A DNA stretch of 64,000 bases from Streptomyces lacrimifluminis (GTDB lineage Bacteria > Actinomycetota > Actinomycetes > Streptomycetales > Streptomycetaceae): NCBI RefSeq assembly GCF_014646095.1, contig NZ_BMMU01000035.1:1-64000 (forward strand), in the 5' to 3' direction. The notes under the pieces are model-generated. The model ran no database searches, was not told the origin of the DNA, and worked only from the letters and a program-made list of their open reading frames with translations. The position numbers and the translations under genes were made by a program. Positions 8,943-16,519 of this stretch are shown piece by piece; positions within the stretch are counted from its first letter, which is position 1, and the number at the start of each line of letters is the position of its first letter.

Positions 8943-9969
8943 GGAGTCGTCGAAGAACCCTGCCGAGGTGGGCGTGGGAGTGGTCGACCGGCCCCCGCTG
9001 CGCTCCCTGCTCTTCGTCCCCGGCACCAGAACCGACTGGTTGCCCAAGGCCCGGGCGGCGGGCGCCGACGCGGCCGTCCTCGACCTGGAGGACGCCGTGC
9101 CCACCGCGGACAAGCTCGCGGCCCGCGCACAGGTGGCCGACGCCGTCGCACAGGCCGCCGCCACGTCGGCCGAACAGGCGGGACGAATGGCGTTGTTCGT
9201 CCGCGTCAACCCGCTGGACGACTGGGCGGGGGCCGAGGAACTGCGGGCGGTCGTACGGCCCGGGCTCGCCGGTGTCGTCCTTCCCAAGGTCCGCTCCGCC
9301 GAGGACGTGAGGCTTGCCGACCGCGTGTTGGGCTGGTGCGAACGGGAACAGGGGCTGCCGCCGAGCCGGGTCGCCCTGGTGCCACTGCTGGAAACGGCGC
9401 GCGGCCTGCGCGAGGCCTACGACATCGCCCGAGCCGCCTCGCGTATCGCCTACTTGGGCGCTCTCAGCGCCCCCGGCGGTGACGTGGAACGCGCGGTCGG
9501 CTACCGCTGGAGCCCTGAGGGAACCGAAACGGTGGCACTGCGCTCCCGCGTTCTGCTGGACGCCAGGGCAGCCGGAGTGCCGTGCCCGGTCAGCGGACTG
9601 TGGACGCGCATCGGCGACCTGCCGGGGCTGCGCGCCTTCGCCGAGCAGAACCGCTCCCTCGGCTACGAGGGCATGATGGCGATCCACCCTTCCCATGTCC
9701 CCGTGATCAACGAGGTGTTCTCTCCCCACCCCGCCGAACTGGCCCGCTGCGCAGAGCTGATCGCGGCGGTCGAGGCGGCACAGAGGGACGGGACGGGTGC
9801 CGTGACCTTCCAGGGTGAGATGGTCGACGAGGCCATGGCCTGTACGGCCCGCCTTGTGCTCGAACGACACGCGGCACAGGTTCGCGTGGCACCTACGGGC
9901 TGCGCGTCGAGGCCTCGGGCCCGCGACGTTCAGCGTCCCCTGACGGACAATCACCCTCCCCCGGCATGA
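8932..9969 (+). CDS. HpcH/HpaI (CitE-like) beta-hydroxyacyl-CoA lyase
   Basis: A 345-residue TIM-barrel lyase of the citrate lyase beta-subunit family. Recognisable elements are LRSLLFVPGTRTD, DLEDAVP (51-57), the CoA/metal-binding Arg in VRVNP (91), Glu154 in LLETARG, the Asp of GGDVERAVG and the C-terminal GYEGMMAIHPSHVPVINEVF. The ATG lies inside the end of the CoA-transferase gene, so translation is probably coupled. Such enzymes split malyl-, citramalyl- or related CoA thioesters into acetyl-CoA plus an oxoacid. The last 30 or so residues are not family-like, and the stop codon lies inside a terminator hairpin, so the C-terminus may have been altered. Confidence 0.85.
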   Translation: MSSRESSKNPAEVGVGVVDRPPLRSLLFVPGTRTDWLPKARAAGADAAVLDLEDAVPTADKLAARAQVADAVAQAAATSAEQAGRMALFVRVNPLDDWAGAEELRAVVRPGLAGVVLPKVRSAEDVRLADRVLGWCEREQGLPPSRVALVPLLETARGLREAYDIARAASRIAYLGALSAPGGDVERAVGYRWSPEGTETVALRSRVLLDARAAGVPCPVSGLWTRIGDLPGLRAFAEQNRSLGYEGMMAIHPSHVPVINEVFSPHPAELARCAELIAAVEAAQRDGTGAVTFQGEMVDEAMACTARLVLERHAAQVRVAPTGCASRPRARDVQRPLTDNHPPPA

Positions 9970-9978
9970 GCCGGGGGA
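9957..9978 (+). terminator. Hairpin terminator overlapping the lyase stop codon
   Basis: A perfect 9-bp stem (TCCCCCGGC / GCCGGGGGA) with an ATGA loop. The TGA stop at 9967-9969 lies in the loop and the start of the right arm. No U-tract follows, as is common in Streptomyces. Confidence 0.6.
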
Positions 9979-10006
9979 CGGACCAGAAGCACGTCCCTCG
10001 GTGCGT

Positions 10007-10395
10007 TCAGCCGATCTTGGTCATTTTCCACTGCTGCGGGGAGCCGCCGTTGGCGGACCACTGGATGACGGTGCTTCCCTCCGTATCGACGTTGGCGTTG
10101 TCCAGCACCTTGCCGCTGTGCCGGTTGGTGAGCCGGTACGCGCCGCCGCCCAGCGCGGTGATGGCCCACTGCTGCTGGGTGCCGGCGTTGGCGGTCCGCT
10201 GGACCATCGCCGCGCCGTCGCTGGTGCCGCCGCTGTCGTCGAGGGCCTTTCCGCTGCGGACACAGACCAGCCGGTAGACACCGCCCGCGAGGACGGCCGA
10301 CATGCCGCTGACCTCCACGCAGACCGCGGAGTCGTCGTTCGCGCTCGGCGCGGTTGCCGACACGCTGACGTTGATCTGGCCGCGCTGGGTCCGTC
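10007..10395 (-). pseudogene. Ricin-type beta-trefoil (CBM13-like) domain, 5'-truncated
   Basis: About 125 codons encode one ricin-type lectin domain with the repeats YRLVCVRSGKALDD, YRLTNRHSGKVLDN and the QQW signatures QQQWAI and PQQWKM. It ends in a normal stop at 10007. Such domains form the C-terminus of secreted glycosidases. Here the reading frame has no signal peptide or catalytic domain upstream and runs into unrelated sequence near 10395, so the 5' part of the gene is missing. The next recognisable sequence is a plus-strand GH6 fragment that starts about 40 bp away, so two decapitated genes stand back to back. Confidence 0.75.
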
Positions 10396-10436
10396 TGCCG
10401 GCCGATGTCCTGGCCGAGGCACTCGCGCGGCACCGC

Positions 10437-11106
10437 CACCGGCGCGTACGTGGGCGCCGCGGACGCCCGGGACAAGCTGCCCGTCCTTGTCGCCTACAAC
10501 ATCTACAACCGCGACTACTGCGGCGGGCACTCCGCGGGCGGAGCCTCCTCGGCGTCCGCCTACGCTAACTGGATCGCCCAGTTCGCGGGCGGGATCGCCG
10601 GCCGCCCGGCCGTCGTCGTCCTCGAACCGGACTCCCTCGGGGACTACGGCTGTATGAACCAGGCCCAGATCGACGAACGCCGGGCCATGCTCACCGGCGC
10701 CCTCGCCGAGTTCAACCGCCAGGCCCCCAACACCTGGGTCTGTCTCGACTCCGGCAACCCGGCCTGGGCGAGCGCGGCGACCATGGCCCAGCGCCTGAAC
10801 GAAGCAGGCCTCCGACAGGCCCACGGCTTCTCGCTCAACATCTCCAACTACCTGACCACGGGCGAGAACACCGCGTACGGCAACGCCGTCAACAATGAAC
10901 TGCGTGCACGGTACAGCTACACCAAGCCTTTCGTCGTGGACACCAGCCACAACGGAAACGGCTCCAACGGCCAGTGGTGCAACCCCTCGGGCCGCAAGAT
11001 CGGCACCCCGACCCAGCTGGGTGGAGGCGCCGAGATGCTCCTGTGGATCAAGGCTCCGGGCGAGTCCGACGGCAACTGCGGCGCCGGGAACGGCTCCTCG
11101 GTCTGA
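10437..11106 (+). pseudogene. GH6 cellulase catalytic-domain fragment
   Basis: The frame from about 10437 (TGAYVGAADARDKLPVLVAYN) to the stop at 11104-11106 is typical of Streptomyces glycoside hydrolase family 6 endoglucanases. It contains IYNRDYCGGHSAGG, VLEPDSLGDYGC with the catalytic acid Asp, HGFSLNISNYLTT and EMLLWIKAPGESDGNCG. The N-terminal strand and signal peptide are absent. The end is also premature: after AGNGSS a stop replaces the usual AGQFLPEVAYKM-like tail. It therefore lacks both ends and is unlikely to be secreted or active. Bases 11107-11279 hold no gene that I can support. Confidence 0.8.
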
Positions 11107-11279
11107 CCAACGTGCCGTGCAGGACGGGCAGTTCCTCCTTCGTGTGTTCCCACCAGGGGGCGCGGTGGGTGAGTCCGGGGCGTACCCCGTCCCAGGCCGA
11201 CGTGGCCGCCTTTCCGTAGCGGGTGGTGTCCTTGGTGGTGCTGCCATCGGGCTCTCGGCTTCTTCCCCCCGGGGCGCAA

Positions 11280-11317
11280 GGGTCCCGTCGCGGATCTCTC
11301 GTCCCGCGACGGGGCCC
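11280..11317 (-). terminator. Terminator of the APC permease gene
   Basis: Two 14-nt arms (11280-11293 and 11304-11317) pair with a single G-U wobble around a 10-nt loop. They lie ten bases beyond the stop of the minus-strand permease. Confidence 0.65.
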
Positions 11318-11326
11318 GCCCGTCGG

Positions 11327-12814
11327 TCACACGGACTCGACGTCGGTGGTGGCGAGCCTCGCGTAGACCTCCGGCCGCTTGCGGCGGAGCCGCATCGCGA
11401 GGACCGCGCCGATCGTGAAGATGATCGGGGTGAGCGCGGCGAGCATCCAGTTGACGGCGGGTGGGGCGCCGGTGAAGAGATTGAGGCGCGTGCAGACCAG
11501 CCCTGTGATCACGGCCAGGAGGAGTGCGGCCGACGCGGGTGCGGCGACCGTGCGCAGGCGTCCCGCCCCGCCGACACCGCGGTTGCGGCGGAAGAAGGCG
11601 ACCACGGAGCAGGCGGCCAGCGTCTGCAGCACGAGGATGCCGACCACTCCGGGGGTGTTCACCCACAGCAGGAACTCGTTGTACGGGTGCGCGCCGATCG
11701 CGGCGAAGACGGCGGTGACGACGGCCGCCAGAACGGTCTGTGCGATGCCGGAGATCCAGGGCGAGCCGTGCCGGGGGTGGATGCGGCCCAGAGGCGCGGG
11801 GGCGGCGCCCTCGACGGACAGCGCGTAGCCGTAGCGGGTGATGGCGTTGTGGAAGGCGAGCAGAGAGGCCAGGAGGCTGCTGACGATCAGGACGCGCTGG
11901 AGGTCGGTGGCCCAGTCGCCCACGTAGCGGGTCATGGCGATGAAGAACAACTCGGCGGGGTTCCGCGCCGCGGCCCCGACCGCGTTGTCGTCGCCGAAGG
12001 CCTGCACGATGACCCAGACGACGAACGTGTAGAAGAGGCCGAGGAAGCCGACGGCCAGGTACATGGCGCGAGGCACTGTGCGGTCGGGATCGCGGGCCTC
12101 TTCGCGGTAGAGGACGGTGGCCTCGAAGCCGATGAAGGCGGCGGTGGCGAGGCCCAGCGGTGCGGCCATCTTCGACGTGAAGACGTTGGACGGGGCGAAG
12201 GAGGTCAGGCTCAGGCCGTCCGAGCCGCCCTTGAGGAGGATCGCGCCGGCGAGCAGCACCAGGATGGCGGTCTCCGCGATCAGCAGGACGGCGAGGATCT
12301 TGGCGCCCACATGGATCGACCGGAAGCCGAGGAACCACACCACGGCGATCCCGGCGAAAGCGTAGACCGGCCAGGGCAGGTCGACGCCCAGGAGGTCGTT
12401 CGCGGTGCCGGCGGCGAAGAAGCCGAAGGCGCCGTACACACCGATCTGCAGGGCGTTGTAGGAGAACACCGCCAGCAGTGCCGCCCCGAGTCCGGCAGGG
12501 CGCCCGAGGCCTCGGGCGATGTACGAGTAGAACGCGCCCGCGTTGCGGATGTGGGGCGTCATGGCGGTGAAACCGATCGCGAACAGGCACAGAACGATGC
12601 CGACCGTCAGGTAGGCGACCGGGGCGCCGATGCCGCCGAAGAGGATGGCGAGCGGGGCGACACCCGCCATCACGGTGAGGGGGGCGGCGGCCGCCACGAC
12701 GAAGAAGACGATGTCGCTGACGCCGAGTGTGGCCCGCTGCAGGTGGCCGGTCGGCTCCGTCCCGGCAGCCGCTGGGGGCTGTTGGGGCGCGTGGGAAGTC
12801 TGGGGCTCGGTCAT
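11327..12814 (-). CDS. APC-family amino acid permease
   Basis: A 495-residue polytopic membrane protein of the amino acid-polyamine-organocation family. The opening TLGVSDIVFFVVAAAAPLTVMAG and the following GAFYSYIARGLGRPAGLGAALLA are the family's TM1 and TM2-3 signatures; about 12 hydrophobic segments follow. The longer upstream frame is rejected because the ATG at 12814 has GGAG eight bases before it and the first helix starts at the usual place. It lies 84 bp downstream of, and in the same direction as, an amidohydrolase gene, which suggests uptake of the compound that the amidohydrolase processes, or re-uptake of its product. The substrate cannot be told from sequence. Confidence 0.9.
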   Translation of the reverse strand: MTEPQTSHAPQQPPAAAGTEPTGHLQRATLGVSDIVFFVVAAAAPLTVMAGVAPLAILFGGIGAPVAYLTVGIVLCLFAIGFTAMTPHIRNAGAFYSYIARGLGRPAGLGAALLAVFSYNALQIGVYGAFGFFAAGTANDLLGVDLPWPVYAFAGIAVVWFLGFRSIHVGAKILAVLLIAETAILVLLAGAILLKGGSDGLSLTSFAPSNVFTSKMAAPLGLATAAFIGFEATVLYREEARDPDRTVPRAMYLAVGFLGLFYTFVVWVIVQAFGDDNAVGAAARNPAELFFIAMTRYVGDWATDLQRVLIVSSLLASLLAFHNAITRYGYALSVEGAAPAPLGRIHPRHGSPWISGIAQTVLAAVVTAVFAAIGAHPYNEFLLWVNTPGVVGILVLQTLAACSVVAFFRRNRGVGGAGRLRTVAAPASAALLLAVITGLVCTRLNLFTGAPPAVNWMLAALTPIIFTIGAVLAMRLRRKRPEVYARLATTDVESV

Positions 12815-12897
12815 GAGGGTCTCCGCGTGCTGCGTGAGGTGACAGGTGAGTGGTGCTGACCCTGGTGAGCGGTTCGGCCTCGGAAGGCGCCGTACGG

Positions 12898-14553
12898 CTA
12901 CCGTCCTCCGGGAGAAACGGGGAAGAGAGCGTAGAAACCGTGCGTGCGCCGGCCTGCGAGCCAGGTACCCAGGACGGGCAGGTCCGCGAGGTCGCGGGGA
13001 GCGGTCTCGACCGGGTCGGCGGCGAGATGCACCAGGTCCGCGCGCATTCCGGGGCGCAGGACGCCCCATTCCTTCTCCTCGAACGCCTGGTGGGCGCAAC
13101 CGGCGGAGTAGGCGGCCAGGGCGGTCGCGATGTCGATCCGCTCCTGGGGAAGCCAGCCGCCCTCGGGGATTCCCTCGGGTGTCTGGCGGGTCACGGCGGT
13201 GGCGATGCCCCGCAGCGGTTCGTAGTCGGTGACCGGCCAGTCGCTGCCGAACGCGATACGTGCGCCGGAGGCGAGGAGGGCGGCGAACTGGTACTGACGC
13301 GCGCCGCGTTCCGGGCCGATCCTCGGCAGGATGAGGTCGGTCATCAGCCGGTCAGGCTGGGCCCACAGCGGCTGGAGATTGGCGATCACCCCGAGTTCGG
13401 CGAAGCGGGGCAGGTCGGCGGGATCGATCAGTTGCGCGTGGGCGACGACCGGACGGCGGTCGCGGGGCCCGTTGACACGGGCCGCGGCCTCGATGGCGTC
13501 GAGAGCGACCCGGACACCGCCGTCGCCGAGCGCGTGGATGTGCGGCTCGAAACCGAGGGCGTCGATCGCGGTGACGGCCTCCGCCAGTTCGCCCGGTGTC
13601 CAGTTGGCGATGCCGTGGGAGTGTGGGCAATCGGTGTAGGGCTCCAGGAGGGCGGCCGTGCCGGATTCGACGACCCCGTCGGCGAAGAACTTCACGGTGT
13701 GCGCGGTGAGCAGCCCGGGGGCGGCACCCTCAACGCGTTCACGCCTGGCGGCGAGTTCGGGCAGCTGCTCACGCCACTGCTCCGGTCCCAGGAAGAAGCC
13801 CAGGTCGGCACGGACCGGCAGCCCCTGGCCGCTGGTCGCCGCGGTGATCCAGACCTCGGCGTGCTGCGGCTCCACCCAGGCGTCCTGCACCCAGGTCACC
13901 CCGGCGGCGGCGAACCGGGCGGCGGTTTCGCACAGCGCGTCCACGTGCGCCTGGTGGGACGGCTGAGGGACGAGGCCGAGGACGGGAAGCAGGGCGCCGA
14001 ACTCGCGCAGGGTGCCCAGCGGCTCGACGGAGCCTTCCCGGCGCACTATCTCCCCGCCGGCCGGGTCGGGCGTGGCGGCGGTGAACCCGGCCCGGCGCAG
14101 TGCCTCGCTGTTCACCCACGCGGTGTGGTGGTCCATGGTGCGCAGCAACACGGGTCGGTCGGGGACGGCCGCGTCCAGCCAGCGGGCGTCGAACCGGCCG
14201 TCAGGGGCGAGCCAGGCGTCGAAACCGTCGCCGGTGACCCACTCGGCCTCGGGATGCTCGTCGGCCCAGTTCCGTACGGCCTCGACGATCCCCTCCACGG
14301 AGGTGCACTCGCGGACCGGTGCTCCGAGCAGGCCCAAGCCGCCCATCACGGGGTGCACGTGCCCGTCGCCGAACGCCGGCAGCAGAGCGCCTCCCCGCAG
14401 GTCGACCACGACGGTGCTGCTGCCGCGGGCGGCGAGCGCCTCCGCCCCGAGTGCGCTGATCCTGCCGTCCGTGACGGCGAGGGCGTCGAGGACCGGGCTT
14501 TCGGCGGCCCCGGTCCTGATGGTCCCTCCGGTGAACACGATGTCGGCCTGCAT
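12898..14553 (-). CDS. Amidohydrolase-family protein (YtcJ/NfdA-like)
   Basis: A 551-residue metal-dependent hydrolase of the amidohydrolase superfamily (Amidohydro_3). Metal-site elements are visible in order: DGHVHP near residue 69, the Lys of HTVKFFADG (the likely carboxylated bridge), HIHALGD, VVAHAQL and FGSDWPV. The ATG at 14553 is chosen over the upstream in-frame one because family members begin with a short ADIVFTGGTIRT strand. Relatives hydrolyse N-formyl or N-acyl compounds and imides; the exact substrate is unknown. Two copies of the same palindrome separate this gene from a divergent TetR gene, so it is probably repressed by that protein. The permease gene downstream is likely in the same operon. 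Confidence 0.87.
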   Translation of the reverse strand: MQADIVFTGGTIRTGAAESPVLDALAVTDGRISALGAEALAARGSSTVVVDLRGGALLPAFGDGHVHPVMGGLGLLGAPVRECTSVEGIVEAVRNWADEHPEAEWVTGDGFDAWLAPDGRFDARWLDAAVPDRPVLLRTMDHHTAWVNSEALRRAGFTAATPDPAGGEIVRREGSVEPLGTLREFGALLPVLGLVPQPSHQAHVDALCETAARFAAAGVTWVQDAWVEPQHAEVWITAATSGQGLPVRADLGFFLGPEQWREQLPELAARRERVEGAAPGLLTAHTVKFFADGVVESGTAALLEPYTDCPHSHGIANWTPGELAEAVTAIDALGFEPHIHALGDGGVRVALDAIEAAARVNGPRDRRPVVAHAQLIDPADLPRFAELGVIANLQPLWAQPDRLMTDLILPRIGPERGARQYQFAALLASGARIAFGSDWPVTDYEPLRGIATAVTRQTPEGIPEGGWLPQERIDIATALAAYSAGCAHQAFEEKEWGVLRPGMRADLVHLAADPVETAPRDLADLPVLGTWLAGRRTHGFYALFPVSPGGR

Positions 14554-14600
14554 GGCGGCGGCGCCCTTTCCGTCGTACGGCAACCGAGTGCGGCAACCGA

Positions 14601-14617
14601 ACTGAAACTGATTCGGT
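14601..14617. promoter_or_regulatory. TetR operator copy 1
   Basis: ACTGAA-N5-TTCGGT lies 48 bp before the amidohydrolase start. The arms differ at one position per half. The same 17-bp pattern with the same mismatch recurs at 14660-14676, exactly 59 bp away. Confidence 0.65.
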
Positions 14618-14659
14618 TTCGGTAATGTAGGCGTCACTCGAACGGCCGGGAAGCTTTTT

Positions 14660-14676
14660 ACTGAAAGTCATTCGGT
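14660..14676. promoter_or_regulatory. TetR operator copy 2
   Basis: ACTGAA-AGTCA-TTCGGT, extended outward to TTTACTGAA / TTCGGTAAA (14657-14679; 8 of 9 positions pair). It lies 70 bp before the GTG of the TetR gene. Together with copy 1 it covers the intergenic region between the two divergent genes. Confidence 0.7.
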
Positions 14677-14745
14677 AAAGTTCGCGTGACAGCCACGGCC
14701 GGCTGTGCCGCCGCCCGGCGGGGAGACATACGAAGAGGAGCCCAC

Positions 14746-15360
14746 GTGGCAAGGCCGCGCACCCCCCTGCTGGACCGTCGGCGCATCGGCGCGGCAGCGC
14801 TGAGAATCGCCGATGAGCAGGGCACCCTCACCATTCCCGCCCTGGCTCGGGAGCTGGGGGTCGCCCCCTCCGCGCTCTACCACCACGTGTCCGGCCGCGA
14901 GGAGATCATCTCGCTCATGCGGGAAGAGCTGGCCCTGGAGACAGACCCTGCCGACTGGGACTCGGCACAGCCCTGGGAGCAGGCCCTGGAGGCATGGGCG
15001 CGCTCGTATCGCATGGCTTTCGCGGCCCACCCAGGGGCGGTGCCACTGCTGGCGACAGCCCCGCTGGCCGAGCCGTTCATGCACGCGATGTACGAAAAGG
15101 TCGCCGAACTCCTGCTGACCGCCGGCTTCGCCACCGGCCAGGTCATGCCCCTGATCACTGCGCTGGAGAGTTTCTTCCTCGGCTCGGCCCTCGACCTCGT
15201 CGCGCCACCGGTGATGGTCTCCGCCGTGAGCCGCGAGACCGCCCCCCACCTCAGCGCCGTACTCGACAACACCCCGACCGACCACCGCCGGGCCGAGCTC
15301 GCGTTCGACATCGGTCTCCGAGCCCTGCTCACCGGCTTCCGGGAGCTCGTTCCCCGGTGA
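14746..15360 (+). CDS. TetR-family transcriptional regulator
   Basis: A 204-residue TetR-type repressor. The DNA-binding domain (about 1-55) contains IGAAALRIADEQGTLTIPALARELGVAPSALYHHVSGREE, and the remainder is a helical ligand domain resembling TetR_C_1. The GTG at 14746 is preferred because AGAGGAG lies seven bases upstream; the ATG at 14686 would add a non-family leader. Two matching palindromes stand between it and the divergent amidohydrolase, so it probably represses both. The MBL-fold gene 47 bp downstream is likely cotranscribed. Confidence 0.88.
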   Translation: MARPRTPLLDRRRIGAAALRIADEQGTLTIPALARELGVAPSALYHHVSGREEIISLMREELALETDPADWDSAQPWEQALEAWARSYRMAFAAHPGAVPLLATAPLAEPFMHAMYEKVAELLLTAGFATGQVMPLITALESFFLGSALDLVAPPVMVSAVSRETAPHLSAVLDNTPTDHRRAELAFDIGLRALLTGFRELVPR

Positions 15361-15407
15361 CCGGCTCGTACGACACCCCGACACACCCGTCACCCGAGGA
15401 GCCCCTG

Positions 15408-15971
15408 ATGACCGCCGCCTTCCACGTTCTGACCACCGGCTACGCCGACACACGGGTGGCCGGCACCGTCACCCTGCTTGTCGACGGCCAGACGGTCGCG
15501 ATCGCCGATCCCGGCATGGTCGCGGACCGCCGACTCATCCTGGATCCGCTCGCGCACCGCGGACTGAACCCCGAAGACGTCACCGACGTGATCTTCAGCC
15601 ACCATCACCCGGACCACACACTGAATGCGGCCCTGTTCCCCCGCGCCCGCTTCCACGACCACATGGCGATCTACCAGAACGACGTCTGGGAGGACCGGAA
15701 TGCCGACGGATACGAGCTGTCGCCGTCGATCACGCTCATGACGACCCCCGGCCACACCGCCGAGGACGTCAGCACGCTGGTCACGACCACCGAGGGCCTG
15801 GTGGTCCTGACCCATCTGTGGTGGACCGCCGAGGGACCCGCCGACGACCCCTTCGCGCCCGACCGCGAGCAACTGCGGGCGGCCAGGGAAAAGGTCCTGG
15901 CCCTCGGCCCGGCGCTGATCGTGCCGGGACACGGGGCACCCTTCGTGCCGTCGGCGTCGACGCCCGTCTAG
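15408..15971 (+). CDS. MBL-fold metallo-hydrolase
   Basis: A 187-residue metallo-beta-lactamase-fold protein. The zinc signature HHHPDH lies in VIFSHHHPDHTLNA (about residues 66-71), with further metal ligands in TTPGHTAED (His at about 118) and the C-terminal IVPGHGAPF. The usual bridging Asp segment appears as VVLTHLWW, so one ligand may differ. The ATG at 15408 has GAGGA upstream; a longer frame through the TetR gene is a shadow. Small MBL proteins of this kind hydrolyse thioesters, lactones or similar esters. Its place in the TetR/amidohydrolase/permease locus suggests a step in the same small-molecule pathway. Confidence 0.85.
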   Translation: MTAAFHVLTTGYADTRVAGTVTLLVDGQTVAIADPGMVADRRLILDPLAHRGLNPEDVTDVIFSHHHPDHTLNAALFPRARFHDHMAIYQNDVWEDRNADGYELSPSITLMTTPGHTAEDVSTLVTTTEGLVVLTHLWWTAEGPADDPFAPDREQLRAAREKVLALGPALIVPGHGAPFVPSASTPV

Positions 15972-16519
15972 TGTGGTGCGCCTGAAATCACGGGCTCAGG
16001 TTTCTTCTCGCTGGCTGCGCCTGTGCATCAGCCCATCACCGGGCCAGCGGTCGAACGGCTGTCGGAGCCAACTGAACCTAATACGGCGGGGCCAGAACGC
16101 GTGCTGACAAACACTGGCCTCGACCAGCTGGTGGAGACCACGGCCAAGGAGCTGCCGGATCATGAGAGCGTCACGGTGAGCTCCGAGCCGGTGGTGGTGC
16201 TCGGGCGCTGACGGGGTGAGTTGACCCGGTGAGCGGGCGGCGGACGGGGGCTCGGTCCGCCGCCCCTCGTCATGCGCGGGTTGTGAGTCCGGGTCCCGTG
16301 GGGGGGGAGGCTGAGGTCGGATCAGGGTGGTGCCCGGATGTCCGGGACGCCCTAGGACCGAGATCGTCGAGGCCACAGTCGGCTCGACGCGCGACAACGC
16401 AGGTCAGCAGCTGTCACCCGGTGTGCTCGCTGCTGGGCTCTGACTTGGCTGTGTCGACCTGGTGCCACCGCTGATCGGTGCCGCAGGACAGCCTCCGACA
16501 GGTGCGCCCCTACCGTGTG
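15972..16519. other. Intergenic region, no supported gene
   Basis: About 550 bp between the 3' ends of the MBL gene (plus) and the kinase-aminotransferase gene (minus). A 62-codon frame at 16023-16211 has no recognisable domain and no good ribosome site. I see no convincing hairpin terminator or repeat. Confidence 0.5.

Noticed and set aside
16023..16211. A 62-codon plus-strand frame between the MBL and kinase-aminotransferase genes
   Set aside because: No ribosome site, no known domain; cannot be supported as a gene.
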